Source: Paenibacillus sp. FSL W8-0426
GTDB taxonomy: Bacteria; Bacillota; Bacilli; Paenibacillales; Paenibacillaceae
DNA: 64,000 nt
Reading direction: 5' to 3'
Assembly: GCF_037969725.1 (NCBI RefSeq)
Contig: NZ_CP150203.1
Coordinates: 5,780,001-5,844,000 of the forward strand
Part shown: positions 26,653 through 34,949 of the stretch, in pieces
Layout of the letters: each line of letters starts with the position of its first letter
Numbering within the stretch: position 1 is the first letter of the stretch
Notes under the pieces: generated by a model
Database searches by the model: none
Told to the model about the DNA's origin: nothing
The model's input: the letters and a program-made list of their open reading frames with translations, nothing else
Position numbers and translations under genes: made by a program

Positions 26653-27387
26653 TTGTCAACAAAACAATCCGGTACCGCGATCCCCATTTTGCCCAGCAGA
26701 TCTATAGACGAACAACTGGATTTTTACCAAGCATTAGGTTTCGAAGTGACGTACCGTCAAGCCAAACCCAACCTGTACGCTTGCGTCCGTCACAGAATCG
26801 TAGAACTACATTTCTTTGTACTCAAGCAACTGAATCCGGAAAATTCTTACAGCATGTGCTACGTACACGTTCCAGATGTGGATGCCGTATACAAGGAATT
26901 TAGTGAGAATTTAAAAAATGTGTACAGAAAAATCCCCACTAAGGGATTTCCTAAAATTTCAAAACCAAATGACCTGTTGGAAGATCGCAGATTTAATCTC
27001 ATCGATCCTGCTGGTAACCGTCTGTTAATTGGAACTAAGCATACCGAGAATAGACAAATCGTAAAAGGGACCTCCAAATTTGAAGTCGCCTACGAAGCTG
27101 CCTACCGAATGATGTATGCCAAAGATGAGCCAGTTGGTGCAGCAAAAGTACTAGATGTAGTGCTTTCAAAAGCTCAAGATGCATCTTCATTACTTCATTT
27201 TAGAGCGTACGTATTACGTGCAGATATCGCAGTTGCTATGGAGGAATGGTCAATTGTGAATCACTTTGTCCAGAAAACGGATCAGATTTCATTATCTGAC
27301 TCAGAACTTATTGAAAAAGTCACAGAAGAAGAATTTATTAGGCTAAGAGAAATTAAAAAAATGCTTGAAATGCAAGGGGAATATTAA
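26653..27387 (+). CDS. VOC-fold protein with helical C-terminal extension
   Basis: 244 residues. The first 130 form a bleomycin-resistance/glyoxalase fold (IPILPSRSIDEQLDFYQALGFEV ... NLIDPAGNRLLIG); the last 110 are helical and TPR-like (LHFRAYVLRADIAVAMEEWS). Start TTG after GAGGAGG. The first half resembles drug-binding VOC proteins; the extension is unusual. Divergently transcribed from the MerR-type regulator, so possibly a regulated detoxification protein (inference). Confidence 0.82.
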   Translation: MSTKQSGTAIPILPSRSIDEQLDFYQALGFEVTYRQAKPNLYACVRHRIVELHFFVLKQLNPENSYSMCYVHVPDVDAVYKEFSENLKNVYRKIPTKGFPKISKPNDLLEDRRFNLIDPAGNRLLIGTKHTENRQIVKGTSKFEVAYEAAYRMMYAKDEPVGAAKVLDVVLSKAQDASSLLHFRAYVLRADIAVAMEEWSIVNHFVQKTDQISLSDSELIEKVTEEEFIRLREIKKMLEMQGEY

Positions 27388-27462
27388 AGTTCAACCAGCG
27401 TTCAATCACTTACGAAACTTATAAAGAATTTCATACGTAAGAGTATTCGCGGAATCATTGAA

Positions 27463-27555
27463 CTAACCTGCCCGTTCGTTGAACAAAAGCAGCCGATCAT
27501 TGATCAGCTGCTTTCTTGATATTATTGAGCAATCGTTTCCCGTTAGTTTAATGAC
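27463..27555 (-). repeat. attC-like repeat, full copy B
   Basis: Left CTAACCTGCCCGTTCGTTGA, central hairpin AGCAGCCGATCA / TGATCAGCTGCT, then ATTGAGCAATCG and right CCCGTTAGTTTAATGAC. About 85 bases downstream of the LRR protein gene on the minus strand. Confidence 0.85.
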
Positions 27556-27638
27556 GGTCTACATATTTTACTCTTGTTTTGAGGCATGGTAACTGAGTCC
27601 TTATCTACAAATATTATTTTGTAACTCCATTATGCTGC

Positions 27639-28793
27639 TTAATTTTTGAAAATCACGACCATATGCTTGCTCCCCATATATTCAACGGAAGTATTTAACT
27701 GCTCCGCCACAAAACGAACAGGAACGAACGCACTGCCGTTCTTCAGAAGTAAAGGAGCATCTTGCATCACCGTTTGCTGGTTTACTTTTACCTGCCTGTT
27801 CCCTACAACCCAACGAATCGTTTTACCATCCTTCTGAATCGTTACCTCTTTGGTGCTCTGCTTCCAATTCACGGCTGCCCCAAGCTTCTCGGAGATGAAA
27901 CGGATCGGCACATAGGTACGTCCTGTCTGAATAAATGGCGCTGCGGTAATACGATAAGCACTTTCTCCAACATAAGCAGTCGTGCTGCCGATCACCAAGC
28001 GCTGTGTCTTACGCTGACCGCCAGGCAACTCATTTCCTGCCATTTTCACAAATAATTTATATGTTTTCGATCCCTTGCTTAAATCTAAATAGTTATTTTG
28101 CAGTGCAAGTGGTTCAATGAATGCACCCGTATCATAATACGGTAAAAAACCACGTTGTTGGAGCGGCTCTAAATCCCAGACTCGATTATTTTTCAAATAG
28201 AGGTAAGACAATCTTTGAAGATTTCTCAACGGCTCCAAATCATAGATCTGGTTAGATGATAAATCCAGAGAAAGTAAGTTAGTTAATTTAGATAAAGGAG
28301 CAAGATCTTTGATGTTATTATTCGCAGCATCGAGTCTCCAAAGATTAACCAATCCTGCTAGCGGCTTTAGATCTGTGATCTTGTTAGAACTTATGGACAA
28401 CGTATTCAGATTAACTAGTCCCGCTAGCGCTGAAAGATCATTGAATTGGTTCCTAGATACCGATAAATCTGTCAACTTCGTTAACTTCCTGAGGGGCTTA
28501 ATATCCTCAATTTGATTGTCACTCAAATCCAAAGTCGTCATATTGACTGCATACTCCAAACCCTGCAAACTCTTAATTCCTTTACCCGATAAATTAACGT
28601 CGGTCAGTGACTCTAAATCCTCTTTTGTCAGTGATTCATCGTCGTTTTTATTCAATAATGACTTAATCGCTTGTTCTAGGTTGATATCCTCAAAAGCTAA
28701 AGGCTGTTGGTTAAACGCCTCCATGTAAGCCTGTCTTGGTAAGCCAAAACATAGGACAAAAATAATTAATAATCCAGCAAGGTATTTCTTCAT
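27639..28793 (-). CDS. Secreted leucine-rich-repeat protein with stalk domain
   Basis: 384 residues. Signal peptide (KKYLAGLLIIFVLCFGLP), then about seven internalin-like 22-residue LRRs (pattern LxxLxLSxNxIxDLxPL, residues about 60-230), then a C-terminal copper-amine-oxidase N-terminal-like stalk domain (TYVPIRFISEKLGAAVNW; SAFVPVRFVAEQLNTSVEY) common in Paenibacillus surface proteins. I chose the ATG of MKKYL behind GGAGAGG. Likely cell-surface protein-protein contact; partner unknown. Confidence 0.88.
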   Translation of the reverse strand: MKKYLAGLLIIFVLCFGLPRQAYMEAFNQQPLAFEDINLEQAIKSLLNKNDDESLTKEDLESLTDVNLSGKGIKSLQGLEYAVNMTTLDLSDNQIEDIKPLRKLTKLTDLSVSRNQFNDLSALAGLVNLNTLSISSNKITDLKPLAGLVNLWRLDAANNNIKDLAPLSKLTNLLSLDLSSNQIYDLEPLRNLQRLSYLYLKNNRVWDLEPLQQRGFLPYYDTGAFIEPLALQNNYLDLSKGSKTYKLFVKMAGNELPGGQRKTQRLVIGSTTAYVGESAYRITAAPFIQTGRTYVPIRFISEKLGAAVNWKQSTKEVTIQKDGKTIRWVVGNRQVKVNQQTVMQDAPLLLKNGSAFVPVRFVAEQLNTSVEYMGSKHMVVIFKN

Positions 28794-28892
28794 TCTGACC
28801 ATTCCTCTCCAATCACTGTATAAACTAGCCAATGTTGCTTGAATTAAGACGCAGTTTGCAAAGAAAAGTTGTATTGAAGAGTAATGTAAGTA

Positions 28893-28946
28893 TTCTGCTC
28901 GTTAGTTGAACAGCCCATCAAAGTTGATTCTTTCGGAGACCAATTG
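28893..28946 (-). repeat. attC-like repeat, degenerate left half
   Basis: TTCTGCTCGTTAGTTGAACA matches the left edge (consensus CCTGCCCGTTAGTTGAACA); a decayed hairpin (GCCCATCA / TTGATTCT) follows. No right edge. Confidence 0.5.
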
Positions 28947-29038
28947 TCCTGCAACGCCAAATAGGCCCTTACCACTTTTTAGTGAATATAATGTTTTAAA
29001 GTAGGAAATAATTGTTGGTATAGAAAGGCGGGGATAAT

Positions 29039-29509
29039 ATGTTTAAGAAAATATATTTAATAGCCTTTGCAGTGACTATTATTTCAGGAGTGTCATTAAT
29101 TCCCAATTCAAAAGCAGACACCTATCCAGAAATGGAAACCGTAAATAAGACAGATAAAAATCCTGTTAACACGAATTTTTCAACAAATAATGTGAAATCC
29201 GAAGAATCAGTAAAAAACGTAGAATCCGTAGAATCAAAAATCGCAAAAGGGTATTATAGTCAATTCTATACACCTCATGGCATGTTCGTGCGAGCAGATG
29301 AACAAAGTATCTTTAAGGAATCAGAGATAGCAAGAACTATAGATGAAATCGGGCCTAATACGAATCAACTAATTTTTGAAGGCGAGTTTTTTTTAAAAGT
29401 AGATGAAGCAGAATTTTCTAAAAATTATCCCAATTCGTTGCTCTTAGGTAAAACCTTAAATGATGAAAACCCGACTGATACTGATGTTCCATCAAGTTCA
29501 TCAAAATAG
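29039..29509 (+). CDS. Secreted small protein of unknown function
   Basis: 156 residues: signal peptide (residues 1-26, cleavage near SKADTY), an Asn/Ser/Glu-rich linker, a compact region (KGYYSQFYTPHGMFVRADEQ), and a polar Ser-rich tail. Ribosome site AAAGGCGGG. Own terminator downstream. AT-rich compared with the backbone. No family recognised. Confidence 0.75.
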   Translation: MFKKIYLIAFAVTIISGVSLIPNSKADTYPEMETVNKTDKNPVNTNFSTNNVKSEESVKNVESVESKIAKGYYSQFYTPHGMFVRADEQSIFKESEIARTIDEIGPNTNQLIFEGEFFLKVDEAEFSKNYPNSLLLGKTLNDENPTDTDVPSSSSK

Positions 29510-29526
29510 TAATTTCATTTCATAAA

Positions 29527-29567
29527 GAAGGAGCCATTGTTTTCGACAACGGCTTCTGATTTTTTTA
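29527..29567 (+). terminator. Terminator of the secreted-protein gene
   Basis: GAAGGAGCCATTGT / ACAACGGCTTC imperfect stem, TTTCG loop, followed by seven T residues. Confidence 0.8.
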
Positions 29568-29599
29568 TTTTGGAATTAGCGTGACTCCAGTGAATGTTT

Positions 29600-29700
29600 C
29601 GACTCCCGGCCGCTGTTGTCCCCAGATATTCACGGTAGAAATCCGGTGGCAAAGGCGGACGCTATCGCTCCTACAGTTCCAAACTTCTCCTCCGTCTCTC
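29600..29700. repeat. Degraded interspersed repeat, copy 2
   Basis: CGCTGTTGTCCCCAGAT followed by ATCCGGTG and CGCTATCGCTCC parallels the repeat at 8375-8520. No coding frame. Together with the terminator and repeat C it fills the 358-base gap 29510-29868. Confidence 0.5.
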
Positions 29701-29775
29701 TTCCCTTATAAGATAGTTTTAAGTTCAATCTATATAGATTGATAAGCTCCGTTTCATTCACGTCCCTATCCTACG

Positions 29776-29862
29776 TTAACCTGCCCTTTAGTTGAACAAA
29801 AGCAGCCGATCACATTGATCAGCTGCTTTCTTGATATTATTGAGCTATTGTTTCCCTTTATC
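29776..29862 (-). repeat. attC-like repeat, full copy C
   Basis: Left TTAACCTGCCCTTTAGTTGA, hairpin AGCAGCCGATCA / TGATCAGCTGCT, ATTGAGCTATTG, right TTTCCCTTTATC. It begins within a few bases of the FMN reductase stop (minus strand) and should act as its terminator. Confidence 0.82.
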
Positions 29863-29868
29863 TTATCC

Positions 29869-30414
29869 TCAGATGCGTTTGGTGTAGGCAATCAAATCCA
29901 ATATTGAGGCATCCATACGCTGCTGGATTTCGTGATCTAATTGGAATTGAATGTCTTGGTTAGGAACTTCAATACGTTCGATCTGACTGTCGATGGCAAA
30001 TACATTTTCCGCAAAAGATTTAGTTCCCATCGAGGCTAAAAGGGGCTTCAACGCATAATCGATGGAAAGCAAGTTCGAAAGGGTACCTCCTACAAAATAG
30101 GCAGCTGCGATTTTATCTTTAAAGGCTTTTTGCGGCAATAAATCAACGTAAGCTTTAAGGATGCCTGTATAGGTTGTTTTATACACCGGGCTTGCAATAA
30201 TGATTCCTGTCGCTTCTTCCACTTTGGCATGTGCGCTTAATATGGGCTTGCTGTTGAAATTGGCGTGCATCAAATCAGCCGGAGGCAAGGAGTACACATC
30301 GATGATCGCTACTTCGCAGCCTTGCTGCTCCAATTTCAGTTTGGCATATTGAACAACGCCGTTTACCCGAGATCTATTGTTGGGGCTTCCAGAAATGATC
30401 GCTATTTTACTCAT
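29869..30414 (-). CDS. NADPH-dependent FMN reductase (SsuE-like)
   Basis: 181-residue flavodoxin-like reductase. Phosphate loop SGSPNNRSRV (residues 9-18) and SPVYKTTYTGILKAYVDLL (about 76-94) are those of SsuE-type FMN reductases, which supply reduced flavin to two-component monooxygenases. Its ATG overlaps the stop of the acyl-CoA-dehydrogenase-like gene by 8 bases. Followed by repeat C. Confidence 0.92.
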   Translation of the reverse strand: MSKIAIISGSPNNRSRVNGVVQYAKLKLEQQGCEVAIIDVYSLPPADLMHANFNSKPILSAHAKVEEATGIIIASPVYKTTYTGILKAYVDLLPQKAFKDKIAAAYFVGGTLSNLLSIDYALKPLLASMGTKSFAENVFAIDSQIERIEVPNQDIQFQLDHEIQQRMDASILDLIAYTKRI

Positions 30415-31678
30415 TGTCTGCTTTAGCTCCAGTAGTTGATCCTAGAGACGATGCGTAAGCTAATGTCATCCCATGCTGTGGCGGTAAGCCCATTAGTACT
30501 CTTCCGTATAGCTCAAGCCCGGTAGATGCCGTAGTCAGCGCATGATTAGAGCCGCCTCTAATGTCACGGAAGATTTGAGACAAGCGATTGGAATCGGCAA
30601 TGACACTCCCTCCGCTCTCCGCCATTAGCATATCTACGGCTTCCCAGCATAACATCGCTGCATAGGTCATATCCGTCTGAAGCTGAGCCACTTCCTTTAG
30701 GCTGAATCCTTCTGCATTTTGCACATGACGCTCCAGATGATCAATGGCTCGACTGATATGAAGATGAGCGGATTCGACTTTCATGGCGGCAAGCCCTACT
30801 TTATACTGAATATGGCCCACTTCCGCCTGAGAATGATGGATGGTCATCGTTATTCCTCGATGAGGCGCTTTTTCAACAAAATACTCGACAGCCCCTCTGG
30901 CCAGTCCGAGAATCGCACTGATCCCGGTCGTAATACTTGTAATAAGCTGTACATAAGGTTTGTATTTGTCACGCCCTTTTAATTCAACAGGCAAAGAACT
31001 CATTTGTTTCGTGTCCTGGCTGACGACATATTTCTCTGGAATAAAGACATTTTTGATTTCCAGACTATTACTTGCCGACCCTTTTAAACTCATCGTGTAC
31101 CAGTCATCTACAATGGTAACTTCACTCATCGGAACGACGGCCAACATCATCCCCAAATTTTTGCTTTCCTGCATGGACTTTGCGTCATTCAAATTTAACA
31201 AAGCATGGGTTGCATGCTTGGAACCTGAACCGAATCCCCAAAAGCCCTCCTCTACCAAATAGCCCCCGTCTACTTTTTTCACTACAGCTTTGCGTGCTCC
31301 CAAGACGGAACAAAAACGTACTTCCTCTTGCTGACCAAAGAGAGAATCCAATGCTTCGGAAGATAAAGACAATGAAGCCGTATAGTTGTTGCCGTTAATG
31401 ATTTGAACGACCCAGCCAACAGAGCCGTTCCCCTTGGCCACCTCGGAAATAATTTCAACCATGGCACGGATACTTACCTCATGACCTCCGTACTCTTTCG
31501 GTGTGCCAAGCTTAAACAAACCCGCATCCGAAACTTTCTGAATAACCTCTTCAGGAATATGTCTTTCTTCATCAATCATCGTTCCGAATTTTTGAAGATA
31601 GGGAACTAACGCTGTAGCGTTGTTTAGTAATTGACGTTCAAGTGTGGTGAGCTGATGGTCGCTGCTTAAGTTAGCCAT
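30407..31678 (-). CDS. Flavin-dependent monooxygenase of the acyl-CoA dehydrogenase fold
   Basis: 423 residues with acyl-CoA dehydrogenase N-, middle- and C-terminal domains (LFKLGTPKEYGGHEVSIRAM; GNGSVGWVVQIINGN; IFRDIRGGSNHAL). Pairing with an FMN reductase and lack of an obvious CoA context point to a group D two-component monooxygenase (SfnB/DszC-like) rather than a beta-oxidation enzyme. The start is the ATG of MANLSSD after AAGGAGCG; the upstream 36 codons are not coding. A TetR gene is divergent. Confidence 0.85.
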   Translation of the reverse strand: MANLSSDHQLTTLERQLLNNATALVPYLQKFGTMIDEERHIPEEVIQKVSDAGLFKLGTPKEYGGHEVSIRAMVEIISEVAKGNGSVGWVVQIINGNNYTASLSLSSEALDSLFGQQEEVRFCSVLGARKAVVKKVDGGYLVEEGFWGFGSGSKHATHALLNLNDAKSMQESKNLGMMLAVVPMSEVTIVDDWYTMSLKGSASNSLEIKNVFIPEKYVVSQDTKQMSSLPVELKGRDKYKPYVQLITSITTGISAILGLARGAVEYFVEKAPHRGITMTIHHSQAEVGHIQYKVGLAAMKVESAHLHISRAIDHLERHVQNAEGFSLKEVAQLQTDMTYAAMLCWEAVDMLMAESGGSVIADSNRLSQIFRDIRGGSNHALTTASTGLELYGRVLMGLPPQHGMTLAYASSLGSTTGAKADNE

Positions 31679-31704
31679 TCGTATATCGCTCCTTGTTTTC
31701 GAAT

Positions 31705-31760
31705 TATACAGGTGTATATTTAAAACGTGTTTGTAGAATAAATAATATGATGTATAATAG
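31705..31760 (+). promoter_or_regulatory. TetR gene promoter and candidate operator
   Basis: A perfect 14-bp palindrome TATACAGGTGTATA (31705-31718), and TTGTAG (31731-31736) with TATAAT (31755-31760), 18-base spacer. They lie between the TetR gene and the divergent monooxygenase genes. Confidence 0.6.
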
Positions 31761-31821
31761 GCCTCATCAACCGATAAAAACGCCAATATGTCGAAAAACG
31801 ATACACAGAGAGGAATCTGTC

Positions 31822-32379
31822 ATGGTAAATAAAACAACGGAAGACCTTAGAGTCAGAAGAACCCATAAGCTCCTGTACAATGCTCTATTTGATCTCATGG
31901 GCAAACACTCATTTGAACATATAACGGTGAAGCAAATTTGTGATTTGGCGATGGTGCACCGGACTACGTTCTATACGCATTTTCAGGATAAATTTGATTT
32001 ACTTTCACGTGCCGTGCAGCAAATTGCCGAGGAAGAATTCAAGAACTTTGCCGAGGTATCCCTTTCTCCGTTCGATAATTTTCGGGAATTGTTTTCCGTT
32101 GCAGCGAAACATAAAACATTATTTTCACAGCTTTTATTTGAGGAAAGAGATTCCTTAAGGAATTTGTTGCGGAGGGATATGGGGGCAGGTATGAAGAAAT
32201 ACTTGGTTGAGCATCACTCCATTGAAGTAGATTCCATAGAAATACAAATTAAACTGGAGGCCTACATCGGAGCTGTTCTTGGTGTGTTAAATTGGTGGAT
32301 GGAGAACAACATGTCTATTGATGAAGAGGAATTATACAAAAAGATGAATATCTTTTCAGAATGGACTTTCGCAGAATAG
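31822..32379 (+). CDS. TetR-family transcriptional regulator
   Basis: 185 residues. Helix-turn-helix at about residues 28-50 (ITVKQICDLAMVHRTTFYTHFQDKFDLL), then a ligand-binding domain of the TetR_C type seen in Bacillus regulators. The start is the ATG after AGAGAGGAATCTGTC; the longer frame is upstream non-coding. It probably represses the divergent monooxygenase/reductase operon in the absence of its ligand (inference). Confidence 0.92.
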   Translation: MVNKTTEDLRVRRTHKLLYNALFDLMGKHSFEHITVKQICDLAMVHRTTFYTHFQDKFDLLSRAVQQIAEEEFKNFAEVSLSPFDNFRELFSVAAKHKTLFSQLLFEERDSLRNLLRRDMGAGMKKYLVEHHSIEVDSIEIQIKLEAYIGAVLGVLNWWMENNMSIDEEELYKKMNIFSEWTFAE

Positions 32380-32423
32380 TCTCTCATTGCACCAAAAAAC
32401 CGATCACGATGGAACCGACGGAC

Positions 32424-32510
32424 AAGCCAGTCCCTAACGTTGAACGAAGAACCCTTCAAAACCACCATTAACGTGGGTTTGAAGGGTTCTTGTGCTTCGC
32501 TTATTTCTCA
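32424..32510 (-). repeat. Repeat variant with different central hairpin
   Basis: The left edge CCAGTCCCTAACGTTGAAC resembles the repeat family, but the hairpin is AAGAACCCTTCAAA / TTTGAAGGGTTCTT (14 bp perfect, 32447-32460 and 32478-32491). It sits at the stop of the DHFR-like gene and can end its transcript. Confidence 0.5.
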
Positions 32511-33055
32511 TCTAAATGGTAGATGACTTGCACGACACCGGAAGCAAACGTTCTTGTATCCACCGTTTTCAAGTTTATTCTCTGTTTCATATCCATAAAT
32601 AGCGGTTTTCCTTCTCCTAATATGACAGGGTGAATGGATAATCTAAATTCGTCAACTAACCCCAAATGAATAAACGTAGTCATCAGATTGGCTCCGCCAT
32701 ACAACCAAATATCTTTACCTGGTTTATTCTTTAATTTAATAACTTCTTCAACCATATTATTATTAATGTAGGTGGCTTTATGATCCGTCTCATTTTTAGT
32801 TCTGGAAAACACATATTTCTCTTTCGTATGAACCAGATCCCAAAACTCTTTCTCAGCATCGGTAGATTCATTTTCTGGAGTAAATTGTCCCCATAAATCA
32901 TAGCTTTTTCTTCCGTAGAAAATCGTGTCAATTTGACTCAGAAAGTGATTAAACTCCATATCAGGATCCATGATGCACCAATCCACTTCCCCATTTTTCC
33001 CTTCAATGAAACCATCTAACGTAACGGCTAAATCTAAAATTACTCTTCGGCTCAT
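32501..33055 (-). CDS. Dihydrofolate reductase family protein (RibD C-terminal-like)
   Basis: 184 residues: VILDLAVTLDGFIEGKNGEVDW at the start, FYGRKSYDLWGQF, DIWLYGGANLMTTFIHLGLVDE and HPVILGEGKPLF. These are the marks of YyaP/YwjB-like DHFR-fold proteins, which probably use NADPH but rarely act as folate enzymes. The start is the second ATG (MSRRV), 9 bases after AAAGGAG. The stop abuts a repeat-family hairpin. Confidence 0.9.
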   Translation of the reverse strand: MSRRVILDLAVTLDGFIEGKNGEVDWCIMDPDMEFNHFLSQIDTIFYGRKSYDLWGQFTPENESTDAEKEFWDLVHTKEKYVFSRTKNETDHKATYINNNMVEEVIKLKNKPGKDIWLYGGANLMTTFIHLGLVDEFRLSIHPVILGEGKPLFMDMKQRINLKTVDTRTFASGVVQVIYHLDEK

Positions 33056-33334
33056 CACTTGCATCTCCTTTCATTCATCTACGTTCAGTATAGATCTGAA
33101 TTACGACAAATCACGTCGTAGTTAAGAAGCAAGTTTCTTTTCAATTTGGTTAGCAGGGTTACAAATTAATCCGTTGAATCAACGGAATCCTGAATGACGT
33201 CAGCTTCTTTCAGCATTCCGGTTCTTTTCAAATCAAAGTAATCTAAGTGAATATAAATAAATTATATACCTTTGTATAAGTTTACTTTACTTTTATAAAA
33301 ATTTAATTTATAATCGATCCATGAGGTGATGGTC

Positions 33335-33574
33335 GTGAAGAAAGATTTTGGTGATTCGATATCAAACAAGGTTTACGAATATCGTGTACTTGCCAGAATG
33401 TCTCAGCAAGAATTAGCAGAGAAAGTCGGGGTTTCCAAACAAACCATCTTCGTCATGGAAAAGGGAAATTATGTTCCAACTTTGCTGTTAGCTTTTCGAA
33501 TTGCCGATTTTTTTAATGTCGATGTAAACGATATTTTTACTTATGTGAAAGGAAATGATCAAAATGATAACTAA
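33335..33574 (+). CDS. Small XRE-family DNA-binding protein
   Basis: 79 residues. Helix-turn-helix MSQQELAEKVGVSKQTIFVMEKGNYVPTLLLAFRIADFF. Start GTG 6 bases after GAGGTG. Such one-domain YgzD-like regulators often pair with a membrane protein; here the next gene overlaps its stop. It probably controls its own operon. Confidence 0.9.
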   Translation: MKKDFGDSISNKVYEYRVLARMSQQELAEKVGVSKQTIFVMEKGNYVPTLLLAFRIADFFNVDVNDIFTYVKGNDQNDN

Positions 33575-33914
33575 GTTCTTCTCAGATGTCCATAATGCTA
33601 TTTTTTCCCCTTTAAAGTCCTGGGCTGAACAATCTACGGCAAATTGGAATATTCTCATTGGAGTTGGTTTTTTACTGGTTATGGGGAGCGCAATTTTAGT
33701 GTATGTATTGTATAAGAAAACCGGGCAAGACGACGAACGGACCAATAAAATCTTTTTGAAAAGCAGTTCCTACATGCTGTTGGCCATTATTCTATGTGAC
33801 ATCATTTTTCCTAAAGACGATATGTGGACCATCTTCTTCTTGTTCAAATATACGCTGGCATTTCTAGCCGGTGGAATTTACATGGCCGTCCAATATAAAA
33901 GGGATTTTTCATAA
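33564..33914 (+). CDS. Membrane protein coupled to the XRE regulator
   Basis: 116 residues with about three spans: ILIGVGFLLVMGSAILVYVLY, YMLLAIILCDIIF and IFFLFKYTLAFLAGGIYMAV. ATG overlaps the end of the XRE gene. Resembles DUF2178-like partners of small XRE regulators. Function unknown. Confidence 0.8.
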   Translation: MITKFFSDVHNAIFSPLKSWAEQSTANWNILIGVGFLLVMGSAILVYVLYKKTGQDDERTNKIFLKSSSYMLLAIILCDIIFPKDDMWTIFFLFKYTLAFLAGGIYMAVQYKRDFS

Positions 33915-34042
33915 GGAAAGATCGAGAAGCGAGATTGGGGTGCAGTAGGGCTCGTTATTACTGGTTGTACTCGTGTTTTACCTAATGGGCATGGATTTAC
34001 GAATGAATTTGCTCGATACAACGATGAATTGTTCCAAGTTTA

Positions 34043-34117
34043 CACCAAAGCAGCTGATCACTATGATCGGCTGCTCTCTTGGTTATATTGAGTTTACGTT
34101 TCCCGTTAGTTCAATGT
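34043..34117 (-). repeat. attC-like repeat, copy D
   Basis: Hairpin AGCAGCTGATCA / TGATCGGCTGCT, ATTGAGTTTACG, right edge TTTCCCGTTAGTTCAATG. The left edge is decayed. The right edge supplies the stop codon (TGA) of the gene at 34111. Confidence 0.82.
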
Positions 34118-34359
34118 CGTGGCGCATAAATACGGTCAGTATCCGTATCAATTACAACATTTGGCCTGACATCTATTTCTTCTGAAGAAGGTAGACGCTC
34201 AAATTGAAACATCCTACAAAAAATATCTGCAAATTCACTTATGTTTGTACAACAGGTTTTGGCTATTTCATATTTCTTTCTTAATTCCGAAATTGAACAT
34301 GTTTTGCCGATGATAAGTACATTTTCAAAATAACCATCAATTTCAACGATCAAGTTCAT
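34111..34359 (-). CDS. Hypothetical protein of a candidate cassette
   Basis: 82 residues, no recognised family: MNLIVEIDGYFENVLIIGKT, then a helical Cys-containing stretch (KTCCTNISEFADIFCRMF), and an acidic end (VIDTDTDRIYAPRH). The stop codon lies inside the right edge of repeat D. No strong ribosome site is seen, so the 5' end may be truncated or differ. Confidence 0.5.
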   Translation of the reverse strand: MNLIVEIDGYFENVLIIGKTCSISELRKKYEIAKTCCTNISEFADIFCRMFQFERLPSSEEIDVRPNVVIDTDTDRIYAPRH

Positions 34360-34427
34360 CACCGCCAGTTGCTATCCAGCCTGTAAGCTCAAAAGTATTG
34401 ATACATAAAGATTAATAACGGCACCTC

Positions 34428-34460
34428 TTAGTTAAACTAAAGTTTCCCGATAGTTGAATC
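34428..34460 (-). repeat. attC-like repeat, right edge only
   Basis: AGTTTCCCGATAGTTGAATC matches the right edge (consensus CGTTTCCCGTTAGTTNAAT). It encodes the last residues and stop of the gene at 34437. Confidence 0.55.
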
Positions 34461-34871
34461 TAGAATCTTTAGATTGCCACTTCTTCCATAACTCGACTCA
34501 ATTTCTTTAGACAATACTTTTGTTTGTTCCCCTAGATATTTCAAGGCGTTAGTATAAACTGTTGTATCGTCGCCTAGCCGAGCCATAACGGTTACACTTA
34601 CAACATTTCGAACATCAACATCATTACTTAAAGCCATTTGTTCAATAAACCCAAAAATTATAACAAGTAAATTTTCCTCACTTTTGGTTAATTTATAGTT
34701 AATTTGGAGTCGGTTGATTAAATATGGATTCAGTATATTGCCAAATGCAACGTGAGGCGGAATCTCCCCCTCTTCTTTCCATAGTTCATTTAGCTCTTTT
34801 ATGTATAGCGTATTTAATACCGGCAATAGCCTACGCATTTCGTGAACAACGTTTTTATAATTCAACGTCAT
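34437..34871 (-). CDS. Small helical protein, possibly immunity-like
   Basis: 144 residues, mainly helical: NILNPYLINRL, LLVIIFGFIEQMALSNDVDV, VMARLGDDTTVYTNALKYLG. This layout resembles small DUF7674-type proteins found singly near polymorphic-toxin immunity genes, but I am not certain. Good AGGAAAGAG site. Its C-terminus (DSTIGKL) and TAG are encoded by a repeat edge. Upstream lies the IS110-interrupted repeat. Confidence 0.65.
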   Translation of the reverse strand: MTLNYKNVVHEMRRLLPVLNTLYIKELNELWKEEGEIPPHVAFGNILNPYLINRLQINYKLTKSEENLLVIIFGFIEQMALSNDVDVRNVVSVTVMARLGDDTTVYTNALKYLGEQTKVLSKEIESSYGRSGNLKILDSTIGKL

Positions 34872-34922
34872 CTCTTTCCTCCTTTAGCAAGGTTAATCCC
34901 TCTTAACTCTTCGACTTATTTG

Positions 34923-34944
34923 TTAAACTAACCTGCCCATTCGT
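34923..34944 (-). repeat. attC-like repeat E, left fragment cut by IS110
   Basis: TTAAACTAACCTGCCCATTC then GT. It joins to 36526-36612 across the IS to give a normal repeat left arm (CCCATTCGTCGAAC, same length as CCCGTTCGTTGAAC in copy B). Confidence 0.75.
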
Positions 34945-34949
34945 ATTAT

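Noticed and set aside
27639..28793. LRR protein considered an internalin-type invasion factor
   Set aside because: It lacks an LPXTG anchor and carries a Paenibacillus-type stalk domain; repeats alone do not justify that call.
33172..33186. Small hairpin CCGTTGAATCAACGG
   Set aside because: Short and without repeat-family edges; considered a chance or local regulatory palindrome.
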